The position numbers were made by a program, and so were the translations under genes. This document shows positions 26,200 to 34,668 of a stretch of DNA of 64,000 nucleotides, one piece after another. Position 1 is the stretch's first letter. The number at the start of each line of letters is the position of its first letter. Source of the stretch: CAVRAZ01 sp963719135 (GTDB taxonomy: Bacteria > Pseudomonadota > Gammaproteobacteria > DSM-19610); assembly GCA_963719135.1 (NCBI GenBank), contig CAVRAZ010000003.1, forward strand, positions 186,001 to 250,000. The letters are read 5' to 3'. The notes beneath the pieces were generated by a model. It was not told where the DNA came from and did no database searches. It saw nothing but the letters and a program-made list of their open reading frames with translations.

Positions 26200-26925
26200 A
26201 TGGCTACTACCGCAGGTACAGCATTAGCGACTGTGGTTCTCGTTCACGGCGGCTTCGTGGACGGCTCCGGCTGGGACAACGTCTACAAGGTTCTGAAAAA
26301 GCGCGGTTACAACGTGAGCATCGTCCAGAACCCGACGTTATCGCTCGCCGACGACGTGGTGGCAACGAAGCGCATCGTCGCAGCGCAAGAAGGACCTGTC
26401 ATTCTTGTTGGCCACTCCTACGGTGGGGTGGTGATCACGGAGGCCGGAAACGATCCCAAGGTTGCAGGACTGGTCTATATCGCCGCCTTTGCTCCGGACA
26501 GAGGAGAGTCGGTGGCCACGCTTATCAAGGATCCCACAGCCGGCGCACCCGTCCCACCGATACTGCCGCCGCAGGACGGCTACCTGTCTCTGGACCGGGC
26601 GAAGTTCGCCGCCAGCTTCGCGGCTGATGTAAGCCAGGAGAAGGCCGAGTTCATGGCCAACTCGCAGGTGCCCTGGGGCCTGGAGGCGCTCAACGGCACC
26701 GTCGGCGATCCGGCGTGGAGAAATAAGCCAAGCTGGTACTTGATCGCAACCGACGACAAAATGATCCCACCCCCGGCCCAGCAATTCATGTCCAAGCGCG
26801 CGGGTTCGACGGTTGTCGAGGTCAAGGGCAGTCACGCAGTTTACGTGTCGAAGCCAGAAGCGGTGGCCGCGCTCATCGAAAAGGCCGCCGAAGCTGTAAG
26901 ACAGGCGGCGAAGAAAGCCTCTTGA
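26200..26925 (+). CDS. Alpha/beta hydrolase, EstC-like
   Basis: A 241-residue esterase-type hydrolase. The oxyanion strand is VVLVHGGFVDGSGWDNVYKV, the nucleophile elbow VGHSYGGVVITEAG, and the C-terminal histidine KGSHAVYVSKPEAV. It belongs to the salicylate-esterase/EstC-like group common in soil and marine proteobacteria. The start at 26200 is chosen because an AAAGGAG site lies 7 bp upstream; the frame is open for a further 37 codons without family similarity. It is divergent from the AraC regulator. Confidence 0.87.
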   Translation: MATTAGTALATVVLVHGGFVDGSGWDNVYKVLKKRGYNVSIVQNPTLSLADDVVATKRIVAAQEGPVILVGHSYGGVVITEAGNDPKVAGLVYIAAFAPDRGESVATLIKDPTAGAPVPPILPPQDGYLSLDRAKFAASFAADVSQEKAEFMANSQVPWGLEALNGTVGDPAWRNKPSWYLIATDDKMIPPPAQQFMSKRAGSTVVEVKGSHAVYVSKPEAVAALIEKAAEAVRQAAKKAS

Positions 26926-27285
26926 AAGACCGCCGCCGGCAGACTCGTACGAGAGCGCCGGCGGCGTCAATTTTCAAATTGCCACATATAAGCGACTATG
27001 GTGATCTGACCCCGGTCTAGTGCCTGTTTTGTGATCCCAGTTTGGTGTCCACAACATCCAAATACTCAAATGTTGCGCGCCTTGAGAACTCTTTTCTTGA
27101 TGGATAAACGTTTAAGGCTGCTTAAAATTGCAGCGGACGTCCTAGTCGCCAATTTGCGCGGCGAAGTTGGCGAAGTATTGACCACGTGGCTGCTGTTCGG
27201 GCATTTCATGGCCTCGGCATTGAAGCTGAATCAAAGGGGCCAGGCTCGATTTGAAGAATTTGGGCAGGAAGCTGAGACTGGCCCC
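26926..27285. other. Intergenic region with an inverted repeat
   Basis: No gene is supported. Near its end, arms AAGGGGCCAGGCTC (27234-27247) and GAGACTGGCCCCTT (27274-27287) pair with one mismatch around a 26-bp loop. The right arm touches the stop codon of the DUF2182 gene. On the minus strand it could end that transcript. It resembles the REP/MITE-type GGGGTCGGAGTCGA repeats also seen beside the 5S gene. Confidence 0.5.
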
Positions 27286-28077
27286 TTAATTCCCGAGCCC
27301 GGCTGCTCGCGCGATCAGGAACAACCCTGCCACGACGACGACCGCCCCGACGGCTCGCGCGACGCGCTCTCCGGCCGGTGCGAGACGTTCCAGGGTGATG
27401 GCTGCCGTCACGACAGCCATCGCGCGCAGGTCCATGACCCCGATGACCAGGAGGATCGCCATCAGGCTGGCACAACAGTAGCTGCAGTGGAGGCCAAGGC
27501 GTACGCCCTGTCGCCAGGCCATGCCGGCGTCCGCCGGCAACGTACAGTGGCACCCGGGTGCTGCGCGGCAGCAGGCCAGGTGATACGCCTTCCACGGGGT
27601 GAACTGGAGTGCGCCGGCGATAACGACGACTGCACCGGCCGCGATCGGAACGGCGCGCGCCAATGCCGGAAGCTGCATCGCGACCGCCGCCAGCGCGGCG
27701 CCCAGTGGAAAGACGGCCACTCCGAACAGTGTCCAGACCAGGAAGTAACCCACGCCCACGAGCGTGGTCAGCCAATCGAGCCGTGTCTCGCCCGGCCCGC
27801 CGACGGCCCGGCGGTAGCGCCACAGCATCGGCAGCAGGGACGGCAGCATCATCGCCACCATCATCAGGATCCACATGCCGAGGAACGACGCCGCGGCGCC
27901 GGGCCAGGTCTGTCCGGGCATCGGCATCCACACCATCGACATCGTCCAGCCGCCGGGCATCGGCATCCCGCCCATGGCCGACATGGACACGCACCCGACG
28001 ATTGTCATCCCCACGCTGGCGGCGAGCAGTGCCGAGACGCCGAAGAACGCTCGCTGGGAAGCTTGTTCGGAAATCAT
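27286..28077 (-). CDS. DUF2182 metal-binding integral membrane protein
   Basis: A polytopic membrane protein of the DUF2182 family. A methionine-rich first periplasmic stretch (MSAMGGMPMPGGWTMSMVWM) precedes the typical MWILMMVAMMLPSLLPMLWR helix. The conserved WKAYHLACC and GLHCSYCCASLMAILLV motifs carry cysteine and histidine residues that suggest metal binding. Its transport or chaperone role is not known. It follows the DUF899 gene on the same strand. If translation starts at 28152 instead of 28077 the two genes overlap by 23 bp. Confidence 0.82.
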   Translation of the reverse strand: MISEQASQRAFFGVSALLAASVGMTIVGCVSMSAMGGMPMPGGWTMSMVWMPMPGQTWPGAAASFLGMWILMMVAMMLPSLLPMLWRYRRAVGGPGETRLDWLTTLVGVGYFLVWTLFGVAVFPLGAALAAVAMQLPALARAVPIAAGAVVVIAGALQFTPWKAYHLACCRAAPGCHCTLPADAGMAWRQGVRLGLHCSYCCASLMAILLVIGVMDLRAMAVVTAAITLERLAPAGERVARAVGAVVVVAGLFLIARAAGLGN

Positions 28078-28129
28078 GCGCGTGAAATCTCCCGCCCCCC
28101 GGTTGCGCCAACGACACCCACGACCTGGC

Positions 28130-28912
28130 TCAACCCTTGTCGTATTCGTCATGGCGGCGGAACCAGATGCCGGTCTCGTTGCGTCCCTTGGGGGCGCGGT
28201 CGAGCCACTGGTACATACCCCAGAGGCCGTCCAGTCCGCGCGAATAGGCGGAATAGGTGTGGTAGACGACGCCGTCGTCGAGCACGAACGCGCTCATGCC
28301 CGGCCTCTCGCGCGTGTACGTGGCCACATCGGTTCCGGCCGTGGCCGCGATCTCGGCGACCGGCCCCTCGCCGCGTTTCGTAAGCGACTCGCCGATTCCG
28401 CTTACCGCAAACGGCGCCTCGTGCCGGTAGTTGTATTCGATGCCCTCGCGCTGTTGCTCATCGGTAAATCCGACGCTGAAGTCGAAGTTGAAGTCGCTGC
28501 CGTGCGAGGACACCCACGGAAACGTCCAGCCCATTCGTCGCTTGTACGCCTGCAGCTTCGCGAGCGGCGCCCGCGACACCGCACAAAGCGTGACGTCATG
28601 GTTGGCCAGGTGGACGACGAAGCCGTCGAACCCGTCCGCGATCGCCGAGCAGGCCGGACAGCCCGCCGTGTAGTCGGGCCCGAACATGAAGTGGTAGACA
28701 AGCAGCTGCGAGCGCCCCCGGAAGCGATCTGCGAGGGACGCAGTCCCTTCGTCGGTCTCGAAGCGGTATGCCTTGTCGATTCGAACCCAGGGCAGTTCCT
28801 GCCGCCGCCGCGCCAGCTCGTCGCTGCGCCGCGTCAGCTCCTTCTCCGCCTCGAGCAGCTCGAGCCGCGCGGCGAGCCACTCTTTACGTGTACCGGTCGT
28901 GTGCTTCATCAT
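28130..28912 (-). CDS. DUF899 thioredoxin-like protein
   Basis: A 260-residue DUF899 protein with a thioredoxin-like fold. Diagnostic segments are WLAARLELLEAEKELTRRSD, YHFMFGPDYTAGCPACSAIA with a CPAC pair at the position of the redox motif, MGWTFPWVSSHGSDFNFDF, and VYHTYSAYSRGLDGLWGMYQ near the end. The ATG at 28912 gives the expected family start (KHTTGTRKEW); the longer frame upstream overlaps the divergent regulator and is rejected. Function is unproven; co-occurrence with the regulator and the DUF2182 gene suggests a regulated unit. Confidence 0.85.
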   Translation of the reverse strand: MMKHTTGTRKEWLAARLELLEAEKELTRRSDELARRRQELPWVRIDKAYRFETDEGTASLADRFRGRSQLLVYHFMFGPDYTAGCPACSAIADGFDGFVVHLANHDVTLCAVSRAPLAKLQAYKRRMGWTFPWVSSHGSDFNFDFSVGFTDEQQREGIEYNYRHEAPFAVSGIGESLTKRGEGPVAEIAATAGTDVATYTRERPGMSAFVLDDGVVYHTYSAYSRGLDGLWGMYQWLDRAPKGRNETGIWFRRHDEYDKG

Positions 28913-28999
28913 GGCTTTTGTCTCCTGATGGTTGCTGGTGATGAATAGATTAGGCGGCGGGCATCGTAGGGTGGGAGTGACAAGTGTGGCGGGATTCCG

Positions 29000-30220
29000 A
29001 TGGACTCGCTGATCACGGCCGCGGCGCGTGCGCTTGCGGCGGGTGATCCGCTCGGCGCACTGAACCGGGTCGCCCTGCGCGACGACGCGCCCGCGCTCGC
29101 GCTTCGAGGCATCGCGATGGCGCAGCTCGGCGACCTGGTTCGAGCCAAGGCGCTCCTGCGACGTGCGGCGCGCGCCTTCGGTCCGAAACAACCCGTGGCG
29201 CGCGCCAGGTGTGTCGTCGCCGAAGCCGAGATCGCGCTCGTTTCGCGCGACCTGGGCTGGCCTGCGAAGGCGCTCGACGCAGCGCGGGCGACGCTCGAAG
29301 CGCACGGCGACCGGGTCAACGCCGCGCATGCGCGCTATCTCGAGGTCCGGCGCCTGCTTCTGATCGGGCGCCTCGACGAGGCCGAGTGTCGCCTCGCCGG
29401 GCTCGACCCCGCCCCTCTCCCGCCCGCGTTGCAGGCTGCCCACGAGCTGGTGGTTGCGGGGATCGCGCTGCGGCGCCTGCGGACGAAGACGGCGCGCGCG
29501 GCGCTGGCCCGCGCCGAACGCGCCGCGCGCCGCGCAGGCATCCCTGCACTGACGGCGGAGGTTGAAAGCGCATCCCGCGTCCTGGACACACCTGCGGCGC
29601 GCCTGATTGCGCGTGGTGAAGAGCGTCTTCTCCTGCTCGACGAGGTTGAAGCGTTACTGGTGTCGAAGGTGCTGATCGTCGATGCGTGCCGTCATGCCGT
29701 GCGTGACGCAGGTACGGTGGTGTCGCTCGCCAGGCGTCCGGTGTTGTTCACGCTCGCACGCGTACTGGGCGAAGCCTGGCCGGGAGACGTGCCGAGGGAC
29801 AGGCTCGTCGCGTGGACCTTTCGGGCGACGCGCGCCGATGAATCGTATCGCGCACGCTTGCGCGTCGAGATCGGGCGGCTGCGCAGGCTGCTCCGGGCGC
29901 TGGCTGGCGTGAACGCGACGAAACAGGGGTATGCGCTGGTTCCGCGGTGCGCACGCGAGATCGTCGTGCTGGCGCGGCCCGTCGAAGAGAAGCATGCGGC
30001 AGTGCTCGCCATCCTGGCTGACGGTGAGTCCTGGTCGAGTTCGGCCCTGGCGCTGGCGCTTGGCGCCAGCCAGCGCAGCGTACAGCGGGCACTCGACGCG
30101 CTTGCGGTAGCAGGCAAGGTGCAGTCGTTCGGTCAAGGGCGAGCGCGCCGGTGGTTGGCCCCGCCCGTGCCGGGATTCACGACGACCTTGTTACTCCCCA
30201 CTCCACTGCCGATTGACTAG
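29000..30220 (+). CDS. Winged-helix/HTH transcriptional regulator
   Basis: A 406-residue regulator. The N-terminal ~190 residues are alanine/arginine-rich helical repeats of TPR type. A winged-helix-like domain follows (TLARVLGEAWPGDVPRDRLV...SYRARLRVEIGRLRRLLRAL). A C-terminal HTH reads LADGESWSSSALALALGASQ and RSVQRALDALAVAGKVQSFG. It is divergent from the DUF899 gene, with 87 bp between the starts, and 35 bp ahead of the propeller gene. Control of both directions is a reasonable inference. Confidence 0.75.
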   Translation: MDSLITAAARALAAGDPLGALNRVALRDDAPALALRGIAMAQLGDLVRAKALLRRAARAFGPKQPVARARCVVAEAEIALVSRDLGWPAKALDAARATLEAHGDRVNAAHARYLEVRRLLLIGRLDEAECRLAGLDPAPLPPALQAAHELVVAGIALRRLRTKTARAALARAERAARRAGIPALTAEVESASRVLDTPAARLIARGEERLLLLDEVEALLVSKVLIVDACRHAVRDAGTVVSLARRPVLFTLARVLGEAWPGDVPRDRLVAWTFRATRADESYRARLRVEIGRLRRLLRALAGVNATKQGYALVPRCAREIVVLARPVEEKHAAVLAILADGESWSSSALALALGASQRSVQRALDALAVAGKVQSFGQGRARRWLAPPVPGFTTTLLLPTPLPID

Positions 30221-30255
30221 GATTGAAACATATACCGATTGACCAGGACGGAAAT

Positions 30256-30942
30256 ATGAAGCGATCAGCAGCCAAAATCCTCCGTGAGTACGGCCCCTTT
30301 CCGGATGCCGACAGCGTGCATGGGGTCACCTATGACGGTCGGCAGGTCTGGTTTGCTGCCGGAGACAGGCTGATCGCTTTGGATCCTGCGAGCGGGTTGA
30401 CACTGCGCTCGATCAACGTCGCCGCGCACGCGGGAGCGGCCTTCGACGGCCGGCACCTGTTCCAGATTGCCGAGGATCGCATTCAGAAGATCGATCCGGA
30501 GACCGGCCGTGTGCTCGCCACGATCCCGGCGCCCGGCGGCGGTGGCGACTCGGGGCTCGCGTGGGCCGAAGGAACGCTCTGGGTGGGGCAGTATCGGGAC
30601 CGGAAAATCCATCAGATCGATCCCGAAACCGGGGCGATTCTTCGCACCATCGAGTCCAATCGTTTCGTCACCGGCGTCACCTGGATCGACGGAGAACTCT
30701 GGCACGGAACCTGGGAAGATGACAAGAGCGAGTTGCGGCGGGTCGATCCTCGAACCGGAGACGTCCTGGAGACGCTGGAGATGCCGCCCGGCGTGGGCGT
30801 ATCGGGGCTCGAGTCCGATGGCGGCGATCAGTTCTTCTGCGGCGGCGGAAACAGCGGCAAGGTCAGGACCGTCCGCCGGCCCGGACGAGGTTCCGCAACG
30901 GGCAGCGGCTCCGAGACCCCGGTCGACTCCACGGGCAGGTGA
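30256..30942 (+). CDS. Beta-propeller (Vgb/glutamine-cyclotransferase-like) protein
   Basis: A 228-residue protein of propeller blades with repeated KIDPETGRVL-type strands: ALDPASGLTLRSINV, IQKIDPETGRVLATI, IHQIDPETGAILRTIE and RRVDPRTGDVLETLE. It ends FFCGGGNSGKVRTVRRP. No signal peptide is seen, so it is probably cytoplasmic. The fold resembles the streptogramin lyase Vgb and glutamine cyclotransferases, but no catalytic residues can be assigned. ATG 30256 is preferred over TTG 30223. Confidence 0.72.
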   Translation: MKRSAAKILREYGPFPDADSVHGVTYDGRQVWFAAGDRLIALDPASGLTLRSINVAAHAGAAFDGRHLFQIAEDRIQKIDPETGRVLATIPAPGGGGDSGLAWAEGTLWVGQYRDRKIHQIDPETGAILRTIESNRFVTGVTWIDGELWHGTWEDDKSELRRVDPRTGDVLETLEMPPGVGVSGLESDGGDQFFCGGGNSGKVRTVRRPGRGSATGSGSETPVDSTGR

Positions 30943-31478
30943 ACACGCTTTTCGTCGGACCTGCCCTCCACGTGGTGTTCTTTCACGCCAGCCGTTGTTC
31001 ATCGAGCTGGCGGGCAAGCGGGCTCGAATTGCCACTTAAAGTTCGGTGCCCGCCCGAAGGTGCAGAAATCCTGCAGGACATTCGTCGCGCTGGTGAGGGT
31101 CTGCCTTTCCGCTATTTGCGGGCTGGCTACGAACGTCGCGTTCTTTGGCCGAACGCTGACGTGTGCCGCCCACCCGATAAGCCGCCGCGTCCGAAATCGA
31201 GCAGGTCGGCTTCAGGTCGAGTCGAACCAGGTCTCCGATGGTTGCTTCGTCAGGCCGCATTCCGGCAGCCACATCTGCACTGTCTGATTCACCACCGGGC
31301 CACGGGGATTCCTGTCGCGAACGACATGCAGCGCATTCCCGGCCGTGGCGGACCCCGGTGATCGCTTATTCTGGTGGCGCCCATGCGCGGCTGACCCATT
31401 CGCGCCCACATCCCCCGCCGGCTGTCGATCTGGTACGCTTGGCCGGATGACAACCCGTCGAGCGAACGACAGACTTCG
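30943..31478. other. Intergenic region before gamma-glutamyltranspeptidase
   Basis: About 535 bp without a supported gene. Small open frames on both strands (for example 31036-31272) have no recognisable family or ribosome-binding site. No strong hairpin or promoter is evident. Confidence 0.3.
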
Positions 31479-33032
31479 ATGAGCACCCCGATACGCGGCG
31501 CCGTTGCCGCCGGCCACCCGGCCACCGTCGATGCCGCCGTGCAGGCGCTGCGCGCGGGCGGCAACGCCTTCGACGCCGTGGTCGCCGCGCAATGGTGCGC
31601 CTGCGTGGCCGAACCGGTGCTGACTTCGCTGGGCGGCGGCGGTTTCCTGCTGGCGCACCGCGCCGGCGGCGGCACCGGGGTCTACGATTGCTTCGCCCAG
31701 ACGCCCAGGCGCAAACGGCCGCCGGAGGACATCGATTTTCATCCCATCCATGCCGACTTCGGCACCACCGTGCAGGAGTTCCATATCGGCTATGGCGCCG
31801 CCGCCACGCCGGGCATCGTCCGCGGCCTGTTCGAGGTGCATCGGGAACTGTGCACCCTTCCCATGCCGGTGCTGCTGGAACCGGCCATCGACCTGGCGCG
31901 CCGTGGCGTGCGCATCAATGCGCTGCAGGCGTATATCTTCGACATCGTCAAACCCATCTACCTGGCCACGCCGCGTGCTGCGCAGCACTTTGCCAGCCGC
32001 ACCAGGCCCCACTGCCTGGCGAGCGACGGCGAGACGCTGCGCCTGCCGGAACTGGCCGACACGCTCGAGGCGCTCGGCCGCGAAGGTGACCGGCTGTTCT
32101 ATAGCGGAGACATCGCGGCGGCTATCGATGCGGCCTGCCGCAACGGCGGCGGCTTGCTGACTCGCGACGACCTCGAAGCCTACCGCGTGGTCCAACGTTC
32201 CCCGCTGTCGCTGCGCTACCGCGACGCGCAGTTGCTGACCAATCCCCCGCCCTCCTCCGGCGGTCTGCTGATCGGTTTTGCCTTGGCGCTGATCGGGCGC
32301 CTCGCACCCGGCGGCCTCGACCTGTCGGCACCCGAAGCTACCGGTCTGCTGGCCGACGTGATGCAATACACCAATGAAGCCCGCCTGGAAAGCATCGAGC
32401 GCGACAGCTTCGACGGCCAACTGCTCGAACCCGGCTACCTCGACGCGTATCTGCAGCACATCCGGGGGCGCGTGCGCGCTTACCGCGGCACCACACATAT
32501 CAGCGTGATCGATGCGGCGGGCAACCTCGCCACCATGACCAGCAGCAACGGCGAAGGCTGCGGGCACATGATCGACGACACCGGCATCATGCTCAACAAC
32601 ATGCTCGGCGAGGAAGACCTCAATCCGCGCGGCTTCCAGCAGTGGAAAGAAGACCAGCGGCTGACCTCGATGATGGCGCCGAGCCTGCTGCAAACCGGCG
32701 ACGGCACCCGCATCGCCCTCGGTTCCGGCGGCTCCAACCGCATACGCTCGGCCATCCTGCAGGTGGTCTGTGCGATCGTCGATGCCGGCCTGCCGCTGTC
32801 CGAGGCGATCCGGCGCCCGCGCATTCATTACGAAAACGGCATCCTCAACAGCGAGGGCGGCTTTGACGCAGCCGTACAGGCACAGCTCCAGACCCACGGC
32901 GAGCGCGTCAGGTTCTGGCCGGACCGCAATCTGTTTTTCGGCGGCGTGCACGCTGTTGCACAGGGGCCCGCGGGCTTCGCCTGCTTCGGCGATCCGCGGC
33001 GCGGCGGTGTTGCCGCCACTGTCACGGACTGA
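31479..33032 (+). CDS. Gamma-glutamyltranspeptidase family protein
   Basis: An N-terminal-nucleophile hydrolase of 517 residues, normally self-cleaved into two subunits. It would transfer or hydrolyse gamma-glutamyl groups of glutathione. The large-subunit signature is GGNAFDAVVAAQWCACVAEP and LTSLGGGGFLLAHRAGG. The cleavage site with the nucleophilic threonine is GTTHISVIDAAGNLATMTSS. Later motifs are GIMLNNMLGEEDLNP and the GSGGSNRIRSAILQV oxyanion glycines. There is no signal peptide, unlike E. coli Ggt, so it is likely cytoplasmic. Confidence 0.9.
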   Translation: MSTPIRGAVAAGHPATVDAAVQALRAGGNAFDAVVAAQWCACVAEPVLTSLGGGGFLLAHRAGGGTGVYDCFAQTPRRKRPPEDIDFHPIHADFGTTVQEFHIGYGAAATPGIVRGLFEVHRELCTLPMPVLLEPAIDLARRGVRINALQAYIFDIVKPIYLATPRAAQHFASRTRPHCLASDGETLRLPELADTLEALGREGDRLFYSGDIAAAIDAACRNGGGLLTRDDLEAYRVVQRSPLSLRYRDAQLLTNPPPSSGGLLIGFALALIGRLAPGGLDLSAPEATGLLADVMQYTNEARLESIERDSFDGQLLEPGYLDAYLQHIRGRVRAYRGTTHISVIDAAGNLATMTSSNGEGCGHMIDDTGIMLNNMLGEEDLNPRGFQQWKEDQRLTSMMAPSLLQTGDGTRIALGSGGSNRIRSAILQVVCAIVDAGLPLSEAIRRPRIHYENGILNSEGGFDAAVQAQLQTHGERVRFWPDRNLFFGGVHAVAQGPAGFACFGDPRRGGVAATVTD

Positions 33033-33338
33033 ACCGATTCAGGCCGACGGGTGCAGTCGGACAAACCTACCGCGACATCGGCAAGACCAGACACTTGCCA
33101 GTGTGATCCTGTTCTAACCTCGAAGAATCCGATTCCAAAGCGACCATAGTCGCGTCCTATACGCGATCACCGCGGCGACGCCGAATCTCTATCAGATTGT
33201 CCGTGCCGGCTCCGGAGCGCTGACTGTAAACGCCTTCAGAGTTGCGGACGACAGATGGACCGAGGGTGCTATCACCTGGAATAACAGGCCTGGGCTCGTT
33301 GAGCGCCCCGGTGTTGTCCCACCGGGGCGTTGTGGTTG
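33033..33338. other. Intergenic region with a DNRLRE-domain remnant
   Basis: Translation around 33160-33300 on the plus strand gives VNAFRVADDRWTEGAITWNN followed by RPGLVERP, the hallmark of a DNRLRE/CBM-like surface domain. The frame has no start and is not continued, so it reads as a gene fossil. Nothing else is seen. Confidence 0.45.
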
Positions 33339-33776
33339 TTACTGCAGAGCGAAGATCTGATCGCGCAGGATGTCAGGGGACTGCTGCACCAGGTTCTTGT
33401 GGATCTGCCGGGAGACCATCGCCAGCAGCGACTTGTTCAGGTGTTCCCGGAGCAGGCCGAGGAACGCCGGCGGCGCGACCAGCACCAGCGACTCGAACTC
33501 GCCGCGGTTGCGGCCCTGCTCCAGCCGTTCGGCGATCTGCTTGGCGAAAATCATGTGTTCGTGCTTGTGTGCGGACGTTTTGTTGTCGAAGACGTGAGGC
33601 CCTTGACCGTAACTGCCGCCGTCGTTGCCGTTGCGATCCGAGACCAGATCGCCTTCGTGCATGCGGCTTTCGGGATGAACAAGTGTTGCGACTTCGATGA
33701 AGGGGGCGATTTTACTGTTGGAACTGTACAGCTTGGCGCGGCTGCTTTCGGCCGCCAGGATCCAGGTTTTCGTCAT
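33339..33776 (-). CDS. Host attachment family protein (baeRF-like)
   Basis: A 145-residue protein of the family annotated as host attachment protein, first described in rhizobia. It starts MTKTWILAAESSRAKLYSSN and contains DRNGNDGGSYGQGPHVFDNK and FESLVLVAPPAFLGLLREHL. The family has an eRF1-like/archaeal-release-factor fold and may act in stress rather than attachment. ATG 33776 with a GGGAG site is chosen over the upstream start at 33812. Confidence 0.85.
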   Translation of the reverse strand: MTKTWILAAESSRAKLYSSNSKIAPFIEVATLVHPESRMHEGDLVSDRNGNDGGSYGQGPHVFDNKTSAHKHEHMIFAKQIAERLEQGRNRGEFESLVLVAPPAFLGLLREHLNKSLLAMVSRQIHKNLVQQSPDILRDQIFALQ

Positions 33777-34030
33777 AATTACGATCTCCCTACCCAGGTT
33801 TGATTGCGTCATCTCAGGGAATCCGGCCCCCCGCGCTGACCGGAGTCAACCTCTATTCTCATTTAAGCCCGGAATGTGGGGTTTGGCAAGGTGAGTCGTT
33901 GGGTGTTGGCTGATATTTTCTTTTTTTCACAGCGGGTTAGATTCGATATAGATTGATGCGACACCCCGGCTTGGTCAAACGAACCAGGCCAATATCGAAG
34001 ATCCCGTGGCGCGCGCCTGACCCTTTCTTT

Positions 34031-34585
34031 TCAGGTACGCTGACTTGTCGATCTGCCTGCTCCAGCCCGAAGAATTCGCACAATCTCTTCCAAACCGCTC
34101 CATTCGTCCGGTAGTTCCGACCACCAACGGCAGCAGACAGAACACTGCAATCCGAACACGATGGTCATCTCGTGATCCGATCCATCCAATCCCGTCAGGG
34201 GCTCGGCGGCGAATCTCAACCGCAAGCGCCGGATACATTCGAACAGTTGGAGCGGCTCGGCGGCGCTGAGTCGAACCGTGATGTCGCGGCTCCGAGAGGT
34301 CGACCCCGACTCGGCCTGAGCGTCGACGCCACTCGATTCAGGATCGAGTTCAGTGAGGTTAACGTGGACATCCAGCGAACCGTCGTAATTGTCCGAGGTC
34401 ACTTCACGGTAGTGGATCGAACGCAGCACCATGCTTCGGGCTCCGTGTTGTATCTGAAATGTCTGACTGAACGTCATGTCCGAGCTGACTCGTATCAGTT
34501 CGACGTCGGTGGACACTTCAAGTGGATCTGTCAAGGTTGCTGCGCACCACCCCATCCTCTCAAGAAATGGAGTCCCAGGGAACAT
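34031..34585 (-). CDS. Hypothetical protein
   Basis: A 184-residue frame with protein-like composition: beta-rich YDGSLDVHVNLTELDPESS, then RDITVRLSAAEPLQLFECIR and a C-terminal CSVCCRWWSELPDEWSGLEE. I recognise no family. The start could be ATG 34477 (MTFSQTFQIQHG). It is divergent from the restriction enzyme gene, 83 bp away, so it could be part of that island; no DNA-binding motif is visible. Confidence 0.45.
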   Translation of the reverse strand: MFPGTPFLERMGWCAATLTDPLEVSTDVELIRVSSDMTFSQTFQIQHGARSMVLRSIHYREVTSDNYDGSLDVHVNLTELDPESSGVDAQAESGSTSRSRDITVRLSAAEPLQLFECIRRLRLRFAAEPLTGLDGSDHEMTIVFGLQCSVCCRWWSELPDEWSGLEEIVRILRAGAGRSTSQRT

Positions 34586-34668
34586 CGGGGCGATTCAGGA
34601 TCAGATTTGGTCTACTATAAGGCCGGCCCAGCCCCCCTTTGCATGTCGGATACGGGACATAAGGAAAA

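Noticed and set aside
31212..32951. A 579-residue minus-strand open frame
   Set aside because: It lies opposite the gamma-glutamyltranspeptidase, whose motifs are unmistakable. The minus frame has no family character.
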